Positions 1 to 7,667 of a DNA stretch of 64,000 nucleotides are shown here, piece after piece; the stretch's first letter is position 1; each line of letters begins with the position of its first letter. The notes beneath the pieces were generated by a model that saw nothing but the letters and a program-made list of their open reading frames with translations, did not search any database and had not been told where the DNA came from. Source of the DNA: Hydrogenophaga sp. BPS33 (GTDB lineage Bacteria > Pseudomonadota > Gammaproteobacteria > Burkholderiales > Burkholderiaceae_C); the NCBI RefSeq assembly GCF_009859475.1, contig NZ_CP044549.1:2728001-2792000 (forward strand), given 5' to 3'. Position numbers and translations under genes: made by a program.

Positions 1-47
1 GCGGCAGCGCCGAGGGCACGGCACAGGCGGTTCAAGGAGGAGGACAT
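1..47 (-). CDS. N-terminus of an exported or membrane protein (cut by window edge)
   Basis: Only the first 15 codons are inside the window (MSSSLNRLCRALGAA). The ATG lies 66 bases downstream of the creatininase-family stop on the same strand and is preceded by AGAAAGG at a suitable distance. A basic stretch followed by Leu/Ala/Gly fits the start of a signal peptide, so this may be the substrate-binding receptor of the operon; that is inference from context. Confidence 0.45.
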   Translation of the reverse strand, partial: MSSSLNRLCRALGAA

Positions 48-113
48 GGCAAGCCTTTCTGGTGAAGGATGTGGGTCGGAGGGGCAGGGAGGGAAGGGAA
101 CAGCGGGAAAAAA

Positions 114-971
114 TCAGCCCAGCGTTTGCTGGATGTGGCCGGTGTGGTGGCCGCGCTCCCAGGTCGCTTCCTCGCGGACGACCCAGCGCATGGTGAAGAG
201 TTCGGTAATGGCCTTGACCCAGCTGTCGGCCAGGCTGTCGAGAATGGCTTCGCCTTGTTCGCGCGTGGCGGTGGTGGGGTCGCCGATCACGCCGCTGGGG
301 CCGAAATCGCGCGCCACCCAGGCGCAGGCGGGGCGGCCGTCGGCCGAGAGCGTCTTGCTCGGGAAAGGCGGCGGGAAGTAGGCCGCGGCGCGCTCCATGT
401 GCACGGTGTCGGGCGCCAGCGCGAGCATCAGCGCAGTCTCGGAATGGCCGGCGTGCATCGACAGTTTGCGTTCCTGCTCGCTGATGAACTGGCCCGAGAC
501 GTTGGGCACGCGCGAAACGCCGTAGGGCACGACCACGAAGTCGCCATGGCGCAGGCGCAGTTCGCGCGCAGCCATCTCCAGCACCTGCGGCTGGCCGCCG
601 TGGCCGTTGGCGAACACCAGCTTGCGAAAGCCCGAGCGGTAGACCGACTCGCCCAGCTCGATCATGGTGGAGAGCAGCGTGGTGCCGGTAAGCGTCATGG
701 TGCCGGCGAAGTGCAGGTGCTCTTCCGATTTGCCGTAGGTGATGGGCGGCAGGCCGAAGGCGCGGACCTCGGCCGGCAGGCGCTCGAACGCCTTGCCGAT
801 CACGCCAGCGGCAATGACGGTGTCGACCGAGCAGGGCAGGTGCGGGCCGTGTTGCTCGGTGGCGCCCACGGGCAACACGATGACGGTGTTCTCGCGGTCG
901 GGCAGCGCCGTGATTTCCGTCCACGCCAGGTACGGCAGGAAGCGGTGCGGGGGAAAGTAGCCGTGCAGCAT
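114..971 (-). CDS. Creatininase-family amidohydrolase
   Basis: A 285-residue protein of the creatininase/MftE/ArfB family, metal-dependent hydrolases that cleave cyclic amides or formamides. The metal-site pattern is visible: GATEQHGPHLP (Glu39, His41) followed by Asp50, NGHGG with His124, and HAGHSE with Glu178. The start MLHGYFPPH was chosen because upstream codons lie inside the preceding deaminase gene, leaving a 22-base gap. It is the third gene of a minus-strand operon with a ferredoxin reductase and a cytosine-deaminase-like protein under a likely RutR-type regulator, which points to breakdown of a cyclic N-heterocycle. The true substrate cannot be read from the sequence; creatinine itself is only one possibility. 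Confidence 0.85.
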   Translation of the reverse strand: MLHGYFPPHRFLPYLAWTEITALPDRENTVIVLPVGATEQHGPHLPCSVDTVIAAGVIGKAFERLPAEVRAFGLPPITYGKSEEHLHFAGTMTLTGTTLLSTMIELGESVYRSGFRKLVFANGHGGQPQVLEMAARELRLRHGDFVVVPYGVSRVPNVSGQFISEQERKLSMHAGHSETALMLALAPDTVHMERAAAYFPPPFPSKTLSADGRPACAWVARDFGPSGVIGDPTTATREQGEAILDSLADSWVKAITELFTMRWVVREEATWERGHHTGHIQQTLG

Positions 972-993
972 GGGGCGGTGTCCTTGTGAAGCG

Positions 994-2256
994 TCAGGGG
1001 GTGAGGGGGCGGCCATCGCGCAGCACCACGCGGGGCATGGTGCGCGAGGGCCAGGCGTGAGCGCCCGATGCCGTGAACACCACCAGGTCGGCGCGGGCGC
1101 CATCGAGCGTGGGGCGTTCGAGTGGCTGGCGTTGCAGCCAGTCGCCGCGGCACAGGGCGTCGGACCAGGTGTCGAACGGCGTGTCGAGTTGGCCCACCAG
1201 CGCAGCGGTCTGCATGGCCTCCAGCGGGTCCAGGCTGCCCGCGCGGCAGAACGGGTCTTGCACGTTGTCGCTGGCAAACAGCAGGGGAATGCCGCGCTCG
1301 CGCGCTTCCTTCACCAATGTGAGGCCGCGCAGGCGCGGAGTGCGCCCGGTGGTGGCGTCCTGCAGCAGCAGGTTGGTGATGGGCAGCGAGACCAGCGTGA
1401 TGGGCGCGCGCGCCACGGCGTCGAGCGTGGCCAGCGCGCGTGTTTCGGGCATGGCGGCCAGCGCGCAGTTGTGGCCGCAGACCACACGGCCGGCGAACCC
1501 CACTTCGCGCAGCAGCTCGGCGACCAGGGCCAGGCCTTGTGCGTCGGCGTTGAGCTCTTCGTCGACGTGCAGGTCCAGATCGAGATCGGTTCTCTGTGGG
1601 GCGAGCACGAGCTCGCGCAGCGCGCCCGGATCCCAATTGCTCGAATGCACCAGGCCGCCGAGCACCGCGTGCGCGCCGGTGACGGCCACGCATTGCGCCA
1701 GCGCGCGGGCGTCGTCGGTCTTCTGGAACAGCGCGAGCCGGATCATGGCGACCTGCTCCAGCCGGATGCGCCCGCGCCATTCGCAGGCGAGTTCGTTGAT
1801 CACCTCCCACGCCAGTGGCACGGTGTGCGGGTCCCACCAGTCGACGTGGGTGCGCAGGTGTGTGGTGCCGGCTTCCCAGGCCTGCCGCAGGCCGCGCTCG
1901 GCACGCTGGCGAAGGTCTTCGCGCGTCCAGTTCGCGCGATCGGCGATGGAAGCCTCGATGGCGCCGAGCAGGCCGGGCTTGACCGCGCCCATGCGCGGCA
2001 GGATGAAGGCCTTGTCCAGGTGCGTGTGGGCGTCGACCAGGCCGGGCAGCACGGGCGCGCCTTGCACGTCCCACGTCGTGCCGGCGGCATCGCTCAGGGC
2101 GGACATGGGTGACACGCGGGCCACGCGGCCATCGGCCAGTGCGATGCGCGCCAGTGCCGGCGCGGAGCCTTGCACGGGCCAGTCCGACGCCAGCAGCCAG
2201 CGCGGCAGGCGCGCGTTGGCAATGGCGTTGAAGCTGGCGGGCGGCTGCTGTGGCAT
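994..2256 (-). CDS. Cytosine-deaminase-like amidohydrolase
   Basis: A 420-residue metal-dependent amidohydrolase. The metal motif HTHLDK (residues 77-82) is the CodA-type signature. Further ligand regions are LHVDEEL, CGHN and FASDNVQDPF, the last carrying the catalytic Asp of the TIM barrel. Family members hydrolyse amino groups or ring amides of pyrimidines, triazines and isocytosine-like compounds. It starts one base after the stop of the upstream reductase, so the two are translationally coupled, and a creatininase-family hydrolase follows. With a RutR-like repressor nearby, a pyrimidine or other N-heterocycle is the likely substrate (inference). It could instead be an N-isopropylammelide- or hydantoin-type hydrolase. 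Confidence 0.85.
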   Translation of the reverse strand: MPQQPPASFNAIANARLPRWLLASDWPVQGSAPALARIALADGRVARVSPMSALSDAAGTTWDVQGAPVLPGLVDAHTHLDKAFILPRMGAVKPGLLGAIEASIADRANWTREDLRQRAERGLRQAWEAGTTHLRTHVDWWDPHTVPLAWEVINELACEWRGRIRLEQVAMIRLALFQKTDDARALAQCVAVTGAHAVLGGLVHSSNWDPGALRELVLAPQRTDLDLDLHVDEELNADAQGLALVAELLREVGFAGRVVCGHNCALAAMPETRALATLDAVARAPITLVSLPITNLLLQDATTGRTPRLRGLTLVKEARERGIPLLFASDNVQDPFCRAGSLDPLEAMQTAALVGQLDTPFDTWSDALCRGDWLQRQPLERPTLDGARADLVVFTASGAHAWPSRTMPRVVLRDGRPLTP

Positions 2257-2257
2257 T

Positions 2258-3289
2258 TCAGAGGTCCAGCGTCAACACCGGTGAATGGCTGCGTGCGCAA
2301 CACACCGCCAGGTGGGTGGCATGTTCGTCGTCCGTCATGCACAGGTCCTGGTGGTCCGGCGTGCCGTCGAGGTAGGGCGTGAGGCAGGAGCCGCAGATGC
2401 CTTGTTCGCACACGGTATCGACCGCCACCCCGGCGGCCTGCAGCGCGTGGGCGATGCTTTGGCCTGGGGCCACGTGCAGGCGCAGCTGGCGGCGCGCGAG
2501 CACCACGTCGAAGCCCGCGCTCTCGGCCGAGGCCGCGGCTGTGGAAGGAGGGGCGCTGAAGTACTCGAAGTGCACGCGCTCCGAGGGCCAGGTCTGCGTG
2601 GCCTGGCGCACGTGGGCCATGAAGCCTTCGGGGCCGCAGAAATACACGTGGGAACCCGCCGGCGCCTGCGCCACCAGCGTGGCTGCCTTCATGGGAGCGT
2701 TCGGGGGAGATGGGGCGTCGTCAAGATGCACTTGCACCTGCGCGCGCCAGGGGGCGGTCTCCAGCACGCTCTTCAAAGCCAGGTGCTGCGCGCTGCGCGC
2801 GAACACGGCGAGCGTGAACGGCGCGCCGAGTGCGTGCAGGGCGTGCGCCATGGAGACCAGCGGTGTCACGCCAATGCCGCCGCCCAGCAGCAGGTGGTGG
2901 GGCGCGTGGGGCGACAACTGGAATTGGTTGCGCGGTTTGCCGATGCGCAGGATTTCGCCTTCGCGCACCCAGTGGTGCACCGCACGCGAGCCGCCACGGC
3001 CCGCGTCCTCGCGTTTGACCGCGATTTCGTACGCCTCGGTCGTGAGCGTGGGGTCGCCGCAGAGCGAATAGCTGCGCACCAGACCGCCGGGCAGGTACAC
3101 GTCCAGGTGGGCGCCGGCCTCGCAGGCCGGCAGTGGCAGGCCATCGACACGCTGCAGCACATAGCTGTTCACCTCGCCGGTGTGGCGCACCACGCGGGAC
3201 ACGCGGATGGTGATGTCGCCGCGTGGAACGGCGTTGGGGGCTGCGCTGGTCTGGACCGCAGGGGCGGACGCCGTGGGGATCGAACTCAA
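2258..3289 (-). CDS. Phthalate-dioxygenase-reductase (VanB-type) FMN/2Fe-2S oxidoreductase
   Basis: Electron-transfer reductase of Rieske oxygenases in the PDR/VanB order: FMN-binding domain (RSYSLCGD motif), NAD-binding domain (LLLGGGIGVTPL; CGPEGFM) and a C-terminal plant-type [2Fe-2S] domain (CEQGICGSC followed by a distal Cys in LAVCC). The start is uncertain. Codons continue open upstream to 3496 but cross the operator and a palindromic repeat, so I chose the TTG at 3289, giving 343 residues; GTG codons about 30 codons further in are alternatives. No Rieske oxygenase partner is in view; it may lie past the left edge or elsewhere. It heads the operon with the deaminase and creatininase-like genes. 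Confidence 0.8.
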   Translation of the reverse strand: MSSIPTASAPAVQTSAAPNAVPRGDITIRVSRVVRHTGEVNSYVLQRVDGLPLPACEAGAHLDVYLPGGLVRSYSLCGDPTLTTEAYEIAVKREDAGRGGSRAVHHWVREGEILRIGKPRNQFQLSPHAPHHLLLGGGIGVTPLVSMAHALHALGAPFTLAVFARSAQHLALKSVLETAPWRAQVQVHLDDAPSPPNAPMKAATLVAQAPAGSHVYFCGPEGFMAHVRQATQTWPSERVHFEYFSAPPSTAAASAESAGFDVVLARRQLRLHVAPGQSIAHALQAAGVAVDTVCEQGICGSCLTPYLDGTPDHQDLCMTDDEHATHLAVCCARSHSPVLTLDL

Positions 3290-3305
3290 TTTCTGACCAT
3301 TTAAT

Positions 3306-3321
3306 TTGACTATTTGGTCAG
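3306..3321. promoter_or_regulatory. RutR-like operator (TetR-family palindrome)
   Basis: TTGACTA-TT-TGGTCAG. Each half differs by one base from the RutR consensus TTGACCA-NN-TGGTCAA as I recall it. A further CTGACCA lies at 3293-3299, so CTGACCA/TGGTCAG arms also span 3293-3321. It sits directly in front of the reductase start, and the adjacent regulator gene (3604-4269) is a RutR relative. Repression of the operon by that protein is inference. Confidence 0.6.
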
Positions 3322-3443
3322 TATAAGAAAAAGGCGGCGTTCCCAAACGGTAGTAACCCGCAAATTCGTCTATGAAAACCGGCGTGGCGTCTCGCATGCG
3401 CCACAGCGCACCAATGGGGTTCGCCGGCGCACCAAAGGGGCTC

Positions 3444-3604
3444 AGAAGGTGTGAATGGATCCGGCGTGGTCGAGCAGCCAGCCCCAATGCGCCCAATCAA
3501 GGCGCAAAGCACAGCCGTAGCTCGGGCTACGGCGCGCATTTGCAACGCGGAGTGGGTGCATTGGGGCGGGATGAGCGGCCATGGCGGATTCGTTCACACC
3601 TTCT
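3444..3604. repeat. 161-bp palindromic intergenic element with about 51-bp terminal inverted repeats
   Basis: Left arm 3444-3494 and right arm 3554-3604 are inverted copies: both ends read AGAAGGTGTGAA inwards and both reach CCCCAATG followed by C(G/A)CCC. A second nested hairpin (GCCGTAGC at 3514-3521, GCTACGGC at 3526-3533) sits in the middle. No transposase is encoded. The right end overlaps the last bases of the RutR-like gene. This resembles a MITE or REP-derived element; I believe related sequences occur in Comamonadaceae genomes but cannot check it here. Confidence 0.7.
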
Positions 3605-4269
3605 TAGTCTTGCACCAGACCGCAGCCTCGCAGGATGAAGGGAATGAGGTCCTGGGCCACGGCTTCGCGGTCGAGCGGGCCGCAGATGTGGTGCAGCTGC
3701 AGCGCGAAATCGGCGTGGTGCTGCGTCATGGCCCAGATGTGCATGAGCAGCAGGTGGGCGTTCATCGGTTTCATCAGGCCCCGCGCCATCCAGCCGTTGA
3801 TGATGCCCACCTCCTTCTGCACCCAGGTGCGCGCGTTGGGCCAGTAGCGCCCGAGGTTGTGGCCGCCGTCCAGGATCTCGCGCGTGAAGATGCGCGAGAC
3901 CCGGGGCTGGTCAAAGGCGTGGTCCAGCTTGGCGCGGATGTAGTGCGCAAGGATCTCGGCCGGATCGCTCAGCCCGGGCGGCGCGAACTCGATCTTCCAG
4001 GCCTGCATGACCGAGTCGAGCAACTCGTTGTAGAGCTCTTCCTTGCCGGTGATGTAGTAGTGCAGCTGCGGCTTGGTGAGGCCGGCGCGCTCGGCGATGG
4101 CCTGGGTCGAGGTGCCTTTGAGGCCGTGCAGGCTGAACTCTTCGGTGGCTGCTTCGCGGATGGCGGACAGGATGCGTTGGCGGCTTTCCCGCACCGCGCG
4201 AGCGGGGCGCGCAGGCGTCGTGTGGTCGGCGCGCGGCTTGTGGCGTGCCGTGGATTTCGCTGCTGTCAT
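3604..4269 (-). CDS. RutR-like TetR-family transcriptional repressor
   Basis: A 221-residue regulator with an N-terminal TetR helix-turn-helix (STQAIAERAGLTKPQLHYYI) and a C-terminal ligand domain closely resembling E. coli RutR: YIRAKLD, SRIFTREIL, INGWMARGLMKPMN and IWAMTQHHADFA match RutR segments I know. RutR senses uracil/thymine and represses pyrimidine-catabolic genes. The start MTAAKSTARH gives a normal length; an ATG 19 codons upstream (4326) is possible. It faces the same way as the deaminase operon, separated from it by the palindromic element and a RutR-like operator, so it is probably the local regulator. The stop codon lies at the edge of that repeat. Confidence 0.85.
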   Translation of the reverse strand: MTAAKSTARHKPRADHTTPARPARAVRESRQRILSAIREAATEEFSLHGLKGTSTQAIAERAGLTKPQLHYYITGKEELYNELLDSVMQAWKIEFAPPGLSDPAEILAHYIRAKLDHAFDQPRVSRIFTREILDGGHNLGRYWPNARTWVQKEVGIINGWMARGLMKPMNAHLLLMHIWAMTQHHADFALQLHHICGPLDREAVAQDLIPFILRGCGLVQD

Positions 4270-4368
4270 GGTCCGGATTCGCGCCGGCCGCGGGCGGCCG
4301 CAACGCGCTGAAAAGTGGGATTTCATGATAGCAGCGGCGCATGGGGCGACTGTGGTGGAGGGGGCTGC

Positions 4369-4430
4369 TCTTTTCGTTGTCTTTGTTTTTGTCTTTGTCT
4401 TTTTCTTTGTCGTGGGTTTTCTTCTTTCGT
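4369..4430. repeat. T-rich low-complexity tract with TTTGTC-like units
   Basis: A plus-strand run of repeated TTTGT/CTTTGTC units upstream of the RutR-like gene, in an otherwise GC-rich genome. It lies in the 411-base stretch 4270-4680 that carries no recognisable gene. It could be bent or easily melted DNA acting as an upstream promoter element; function unknown. Confidence 0.6.
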
Positions 4431-4462
4431 GGCTGGCCGGGTCTCGGCCCGGCGGCCGACTC

Positions 4463-4490
4463 ACTTTTCTTTGCTTCGTCAAAGAAAAGT
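4463..4490. other. Perfect 11-bp stem-loop in intergenic repeat
   Basis: ACTTTTCTTTG (4463-4473) pairs perfectly with CAAAGAAAAGT (4480-4490) around a CTTCGT loop, followed by a partial repeat AAGCAAAAGAAAG and then GC-rich short hairpins up to 4680. I recall this motif as a dispersed intergenic sequence in Comamonadaceae. It lies downstream of the ridA-like gene (ending 4681) and might stabilise or terminate that transcript. Confidence 0.55.
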
Positions 4491-4680
4491 AAGCAAAAGA
4501 AAGGCGAGCCGAAGACCGGGCCCCTTCGGGGTTCCTTGCGCTGCTCGGGGCGCGGGGAGAAGTTCGCAAACTCGCCCGCTGCGCGGACTCAAACACGCGA
4601 ACTTCTTTTTCCCCGCACCCCTGCGCTGCTCAGCCCGGCCCAACGGCAGAAAACGGGAGCGGGAGCGGACTCCCCCTCCG

Positions 4681-5070
4681 TCAAGGTCTTACCGCGATGG
4701 CCTCGATTTCGACCAGCACCGGCGCGATCAATCCCGAGATCACGGTGGAGCGCGCGGGGGCGGTCGCGGCCGGGAAGCGCTCGGCATACGCGGCATTGAA
4801 GCCAGGGTAGTCGGCCGCGTTCACCAGCCACACCGTGGTCTTGACCACATCGGCCAGCGTGCAGCCGGCTTGCCGCAGGATGCCTTCGATAAGGTCCAGC
4901 GTGTAGTGCGTCTGGCTGGCAATGTCTTCACCCGCGGCCTTGCCTTCGCGCATGGGCACCTGGCCGGCGACGAAGACGAAGCGGTCGTCGGCGATGACGG
5001 CGGGTGAGATCGGTTGCACCACGCCGGCGCGTTGCACCGGCGGGCCCACATGTCGGATGGCAGGGTTCAT
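4681..5070 (-). CDS. RidA/YjgF-family enamine/imine deaminase
   Basis: A 129-residue Rid-family protein, the usual length. The family hydrolyses reactive 2-imino or enamine intermediates released by amino-acid oxidation. Conserved segments include FVFVAGQVPM, the region TLDLIEGILRQAGCTLADVVKTTVWL, and C-terminal RSTVIS followed by VEIEAIA. I chose the ATG at 5070 (MNPAIRHVG), which directly follows the Bug-gene stop at 5072; six more codons are open upstream. It is the last gene of an operon containing a D-amino-acid dehydrogenase-like FAD enzyme, whose imine product is the type of compound RidA removes. Confidence 0.85.
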   Translation of the reverse strand: MNPAIRHVGPPVQRAGVVQPISPAVIADDRFVFVAGQVPMREGKAAGEDIASQTHYTLDLIEGILRQAGCTLADVVKTTVWLVNAADYPGFNAAYAERFPAATAPARSTVISGLIAPVLVEIEAIAVRP

Positions 5071-5071
5071 G

Positions 5072-6052
5072 TCAATCCGGTTTCGCACCCGAGGCTTTCA
5101 CGATGGCCGCCCATTTTTTCGTTTCCGATTCGATGAAGGCCTTGTACTCGGTCGCGCTGCTGCCACCGAGCTTGAAGCCGCGCGAGACGAAGTACTCCTG
5201 GATGTCGGGGCTGGCCAGCGCAGCGTTGACGTCCTTGTTGATCTTCTCCACCACGGCGGCGGGCGTGCCGGGCGGCGCGAACAGGCCTTGCCAGGACAAC
5301 GCCTCGAAACCCGGGTAGCCGCTTTCGGCGACCGTGGGCACGTTGGGGAACAGCGGGTGGCGCTCCTTCGAGGTCACTGCCAGCGGGATCAGCTTGTTGG
5401 ACTGCACTTGCGGCATCACCACCAGCACGTCGCCGAACATCATGTCGATCTGGCCGCCCATGAGATCGCTCAGCGCCCCCGCGCTACCGCGGTAGGGGAT
5501 GTGCAGGAACGACGCCTTGGTGGCGATCTTGAACATCTCGCCTGTGAGGTGCATCGAGGTGCCGCTGCCGGGCGAACCGTAGGTGATCGATGCCGGCTTG
5601 GCGCGCGCGGCGGCGATCAGCTCCTGCAGGTTCTTCGCCGGCAGGTTCGGGTTCTTCACGATCAGCAGGGGCGCGCTCACCACGGCCGTGACCGGTGTGA
5701 AGCCCTTGACCATGTCGTACGGCAGGTTCGGGTACAGCGCGCCTGCGATGCCGTTGCTGCCGGTCACGCCGAGCAGCAAGGTGTGGCCATCGGGTTCGGA
5801 CTTGGACACATAGTCCGCGCCCACCGTGCCACCGGCACCTGCGCGGTTCTCCACCAGCACGGTCTGCTTCCAGGTGGTGGTGAGTTTTTCGCCGAGCTTG
5901 CGCGCGAGCAGGTCGGTGCTGCCGCCTGGCGGGAAAGGCACGACGATGCGCACGATCTTGCTGGGGAAGGTCTGCGCCGAAGCGAGCGACGGGGCGAGCG
6001 CGGCCACGGCGAGCGTGGCGGTGAGCGCGGCGGTGAAGGCAATGCGGTTCAT
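5072..6052 (-). CDS. Bug-type tripartite tricarboxylate transporter receptor
   Basis: A 326-residue periplasmic receptor of the Bug/TctC family. A Sec signal peptide is visible (MNRIAFTAALTATLAVAALA, cleavage near LASAQ). The first family motif follows: FPSKIVRIVVPFPPGGSTDL, with NRAGAGG and PDGHTLLLG further on. It would bind the organic or amino acid handled by the neighbouring hydantoinase/dehydrogenase enzymes and pass it to a TctAB membrane pair, which is not encoded nearby. It lies between hyuB-like and ridA-like genes with only 13 bases to hyuB. Confidence 0.9.
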   Translation of the reverse strand: MNRIAFTAALTATLAVAALAPSLASAQTFPSKIVRIVVPFPPGGSTDLLARKLGEKLTTTWKQTVLVENRAGAGGTVGADYVSKSEPDGHTLLLGVTGSNGIAGALYPNLPYDMVKGFTPVTAVVSAPLLIVKNPNLPAKNLQELIAAARAKPASITYGSPGSGTSMHLTGEMFKIATKASFLHIPYRGSAGALSDLMGGQIDMMFGDVLVVMPQVQSNKLIPLAVTSKERHPLFPNVPTVAESGYPGFEALSWQGLFAPPGTPAAVVEKINKDVNAALASPDIQEYFVSRGFKLGGSSATEYKAFIESETKKWAAIVKASGAKPD

Positions 6053-6065
6053 GGCGAAATCACTT

Positions 6066-7667
6066 TCATGTAGATGGGTTCAACGGTGCCGCCAGCGTGT
6101 GGTCTGGTGCACCCCAAGCGCCTCCTCCGGCCGTTTCGATGACGAGCCTGTCTCCCGCCGACCACTCGGCGCGTGCCCGGGCAGGCAACACATCGATGCG
6201 TCCATCGGCTCTTTCGATGCGGGCGGCCGACGGCGAACCATCGCCGCCGCCCTGGCTGCCGCGCGCGCGGCTGACATGGCGCTCGCCCCGGTAGGAGATG
6301 CTGCCATGGCCTTCAAGCAATTGGTATACCCGCCGCACGCCTTGCCCACCCGCGAAGCGGCCCGCGCCGCCCGAGCCTTCGCGGATGGCGTACGTGTTCA
6401 CGCGCACCGGGGCTTCCGACTCGATCACCTCCACCGGCGTGTTGCGCGCATTGCCCACGTCGGTGGAAATGCCGCTGGTGCCGTCGGCGTCGGCACTCGC
6501 GCCCGCGCCGCTGGCGATGATTTCGGTGAACAGCCAGCGCTGGCCGTCGGCACGCGCGCCACCGAGCGAGAGCACCGTGGCCACGCCGGCGTTGGACGCG
6601 AGCGGGTCGCGCGAAGCGCCCAGCGACCAGGCGCTGAGCATGGCGTTGCACGCCAGCTTGACCGTGGCGGTGCGCGCGTTCAGCGCCGCGGGCAGGCGCG
6701 GGTTCACGACGCTGCCTTCAGGCAACACCCAGGTGGCGGGCGCGAGGCAGCCCGCGTTGTTGGGGGCCTGCGGCGCGAGCGAGCGCATGAAGAACAGCAG
6801 CGCCGACATCATGGCCGACGGCGATGCGTTCACCGGCCCGCGCGTCTGTGGTGAGGAGCCGCTGAAGTCGATGGCGATCGCGTCACCCTTCTTTCGCAGC
6901 TCCACCGCGATGCGCACGGGGCTGTCGTCGACACCGTCGCCGTCGAGCTGGTCTTCCCATCGCCATGTGCCATCGGCCACCTGGCGCAGCGCCTCGCGCG
7001 TCAAACGTTCGGACTGCGCGATCAGCGCATCGCACACCGCATTGAAGGGCCCGGCGGTGCGTTGCCGAAGAGCCGCGAGTTCGCTGGCGCCCTGGCTCAC
7101 GGCGGACCATTGCGCGTTCAGGTCGCCGAGCAGGTTGCCAGGCGTGCGGCTGTTGGCGGTGAGCAGGGTTTCGACGTTGCGATCGATCTGCCCGCCCTGG
7201 CGCCAGCGCACCGGCGGAATGCGCAGGCCTTCCTGGTAGATGTCGGTGGCATTGGGCGGAATCGAACCGGGAGCCATGCCGCCCACGTCCTGGTGGTGCA
7301 GGATCGCGGCGGCCAGCGCGATGGTGGCGCCTTCGACCACGATCGGGCGCACCACGATCAGGTCGGGCAGGTGCGTGCCGCCGGACCAGGGATCGTTCAT
7401 CAGGTAGGCATCGCCATCGGCCATCTGCTCGGCGGGAAAGCGCTGCAGCACACCCGCGATCGCGGGGATCAGCGAGCCCAGCAGCAGCGGTAGCGAGCGC
7501 GCCTGCGCGAGCAGGCGGCCGTCGGGCAGAAACACGGCGGCCGCGCAATCGCCGCCTTCGCGCGCGATCGACGAATAGGCCGCGCGCATCATGCGGCTCT
7601 GCATGCGGTCGACGATGCCCTGCAGCGCCAGGCGCACGGGCTCCATGAGGATCAGGTGCTCGTTCAT
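6066..7667 (-). CDS. hyuB: Hydantoinase B/oxoprolinase family protein
   Basis: A 533-residue subunit of the ATP-dependent N-methylhydantoinase/oxoprolinase class. Family landmarks: the start region with GIVDRMQSRMMRAAYSSIAREGGD, then NDPWSGGTHLPD, IDFSGSSPQTRGPVN, and C-terminal RVNTYAIREGSGGAGRFAGG. The start at 7667 overlaps the hyuA stop by four bases (ATGA), so the two subunits are translationally coupled. The pair opens hydantoin or 5-oxoproline-like rings at the cost of ATP. The adjacent FAD dehydrogenase, RidA and receptor indicate catabolism of a D-amino-acid-derived compound; the exact ring substrate is unknown. Confidence 0.9.
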   Translation of the reverse strand: MNEHLILMEPVRLALQGIVDRMQSRMMRAAYSSIAREGGDCAAAVFLPDGRLLAQARSLPLLLGSLIPAIAGVLQRFPAEQMADGDAYLMNDPWSGGTHLPDLIVVRPIVVEGATIALAAAILHHQDVGGMAPGSIPPNATDIYQEGLRIPPVRWRQGGQIDRNVETLLTANSRTPGNLLGDLNAQWSAVSQGASELAALRQRTAGPFNAVCDALIAQSERLTREALRQVADGTWRWEDQLDGDGVDDSPVRIAVELRKKGDAIAIDFSGSSPQTRGPVNASPSAMMSALLFFMRSLAPQAPNNAGCLAPATWVLPEGSVVNPRLPAALNARTATVKLACNAMLSAWSLGASRDPLASNAGVATVLSLGGARADGQRWLFTEIIASGAGASADADGTSGISTDVGNARNTPVEVIESEAPVRVNTYAIREGSGGAGRFAGGQGVRRVYQLLEGHGSISYRGERHVSRARGSQGGGDGSPSAARIERADGRIDVLPARARAEWSAGDRLVIETAGGGAWGAPDHTLAAPLNPST

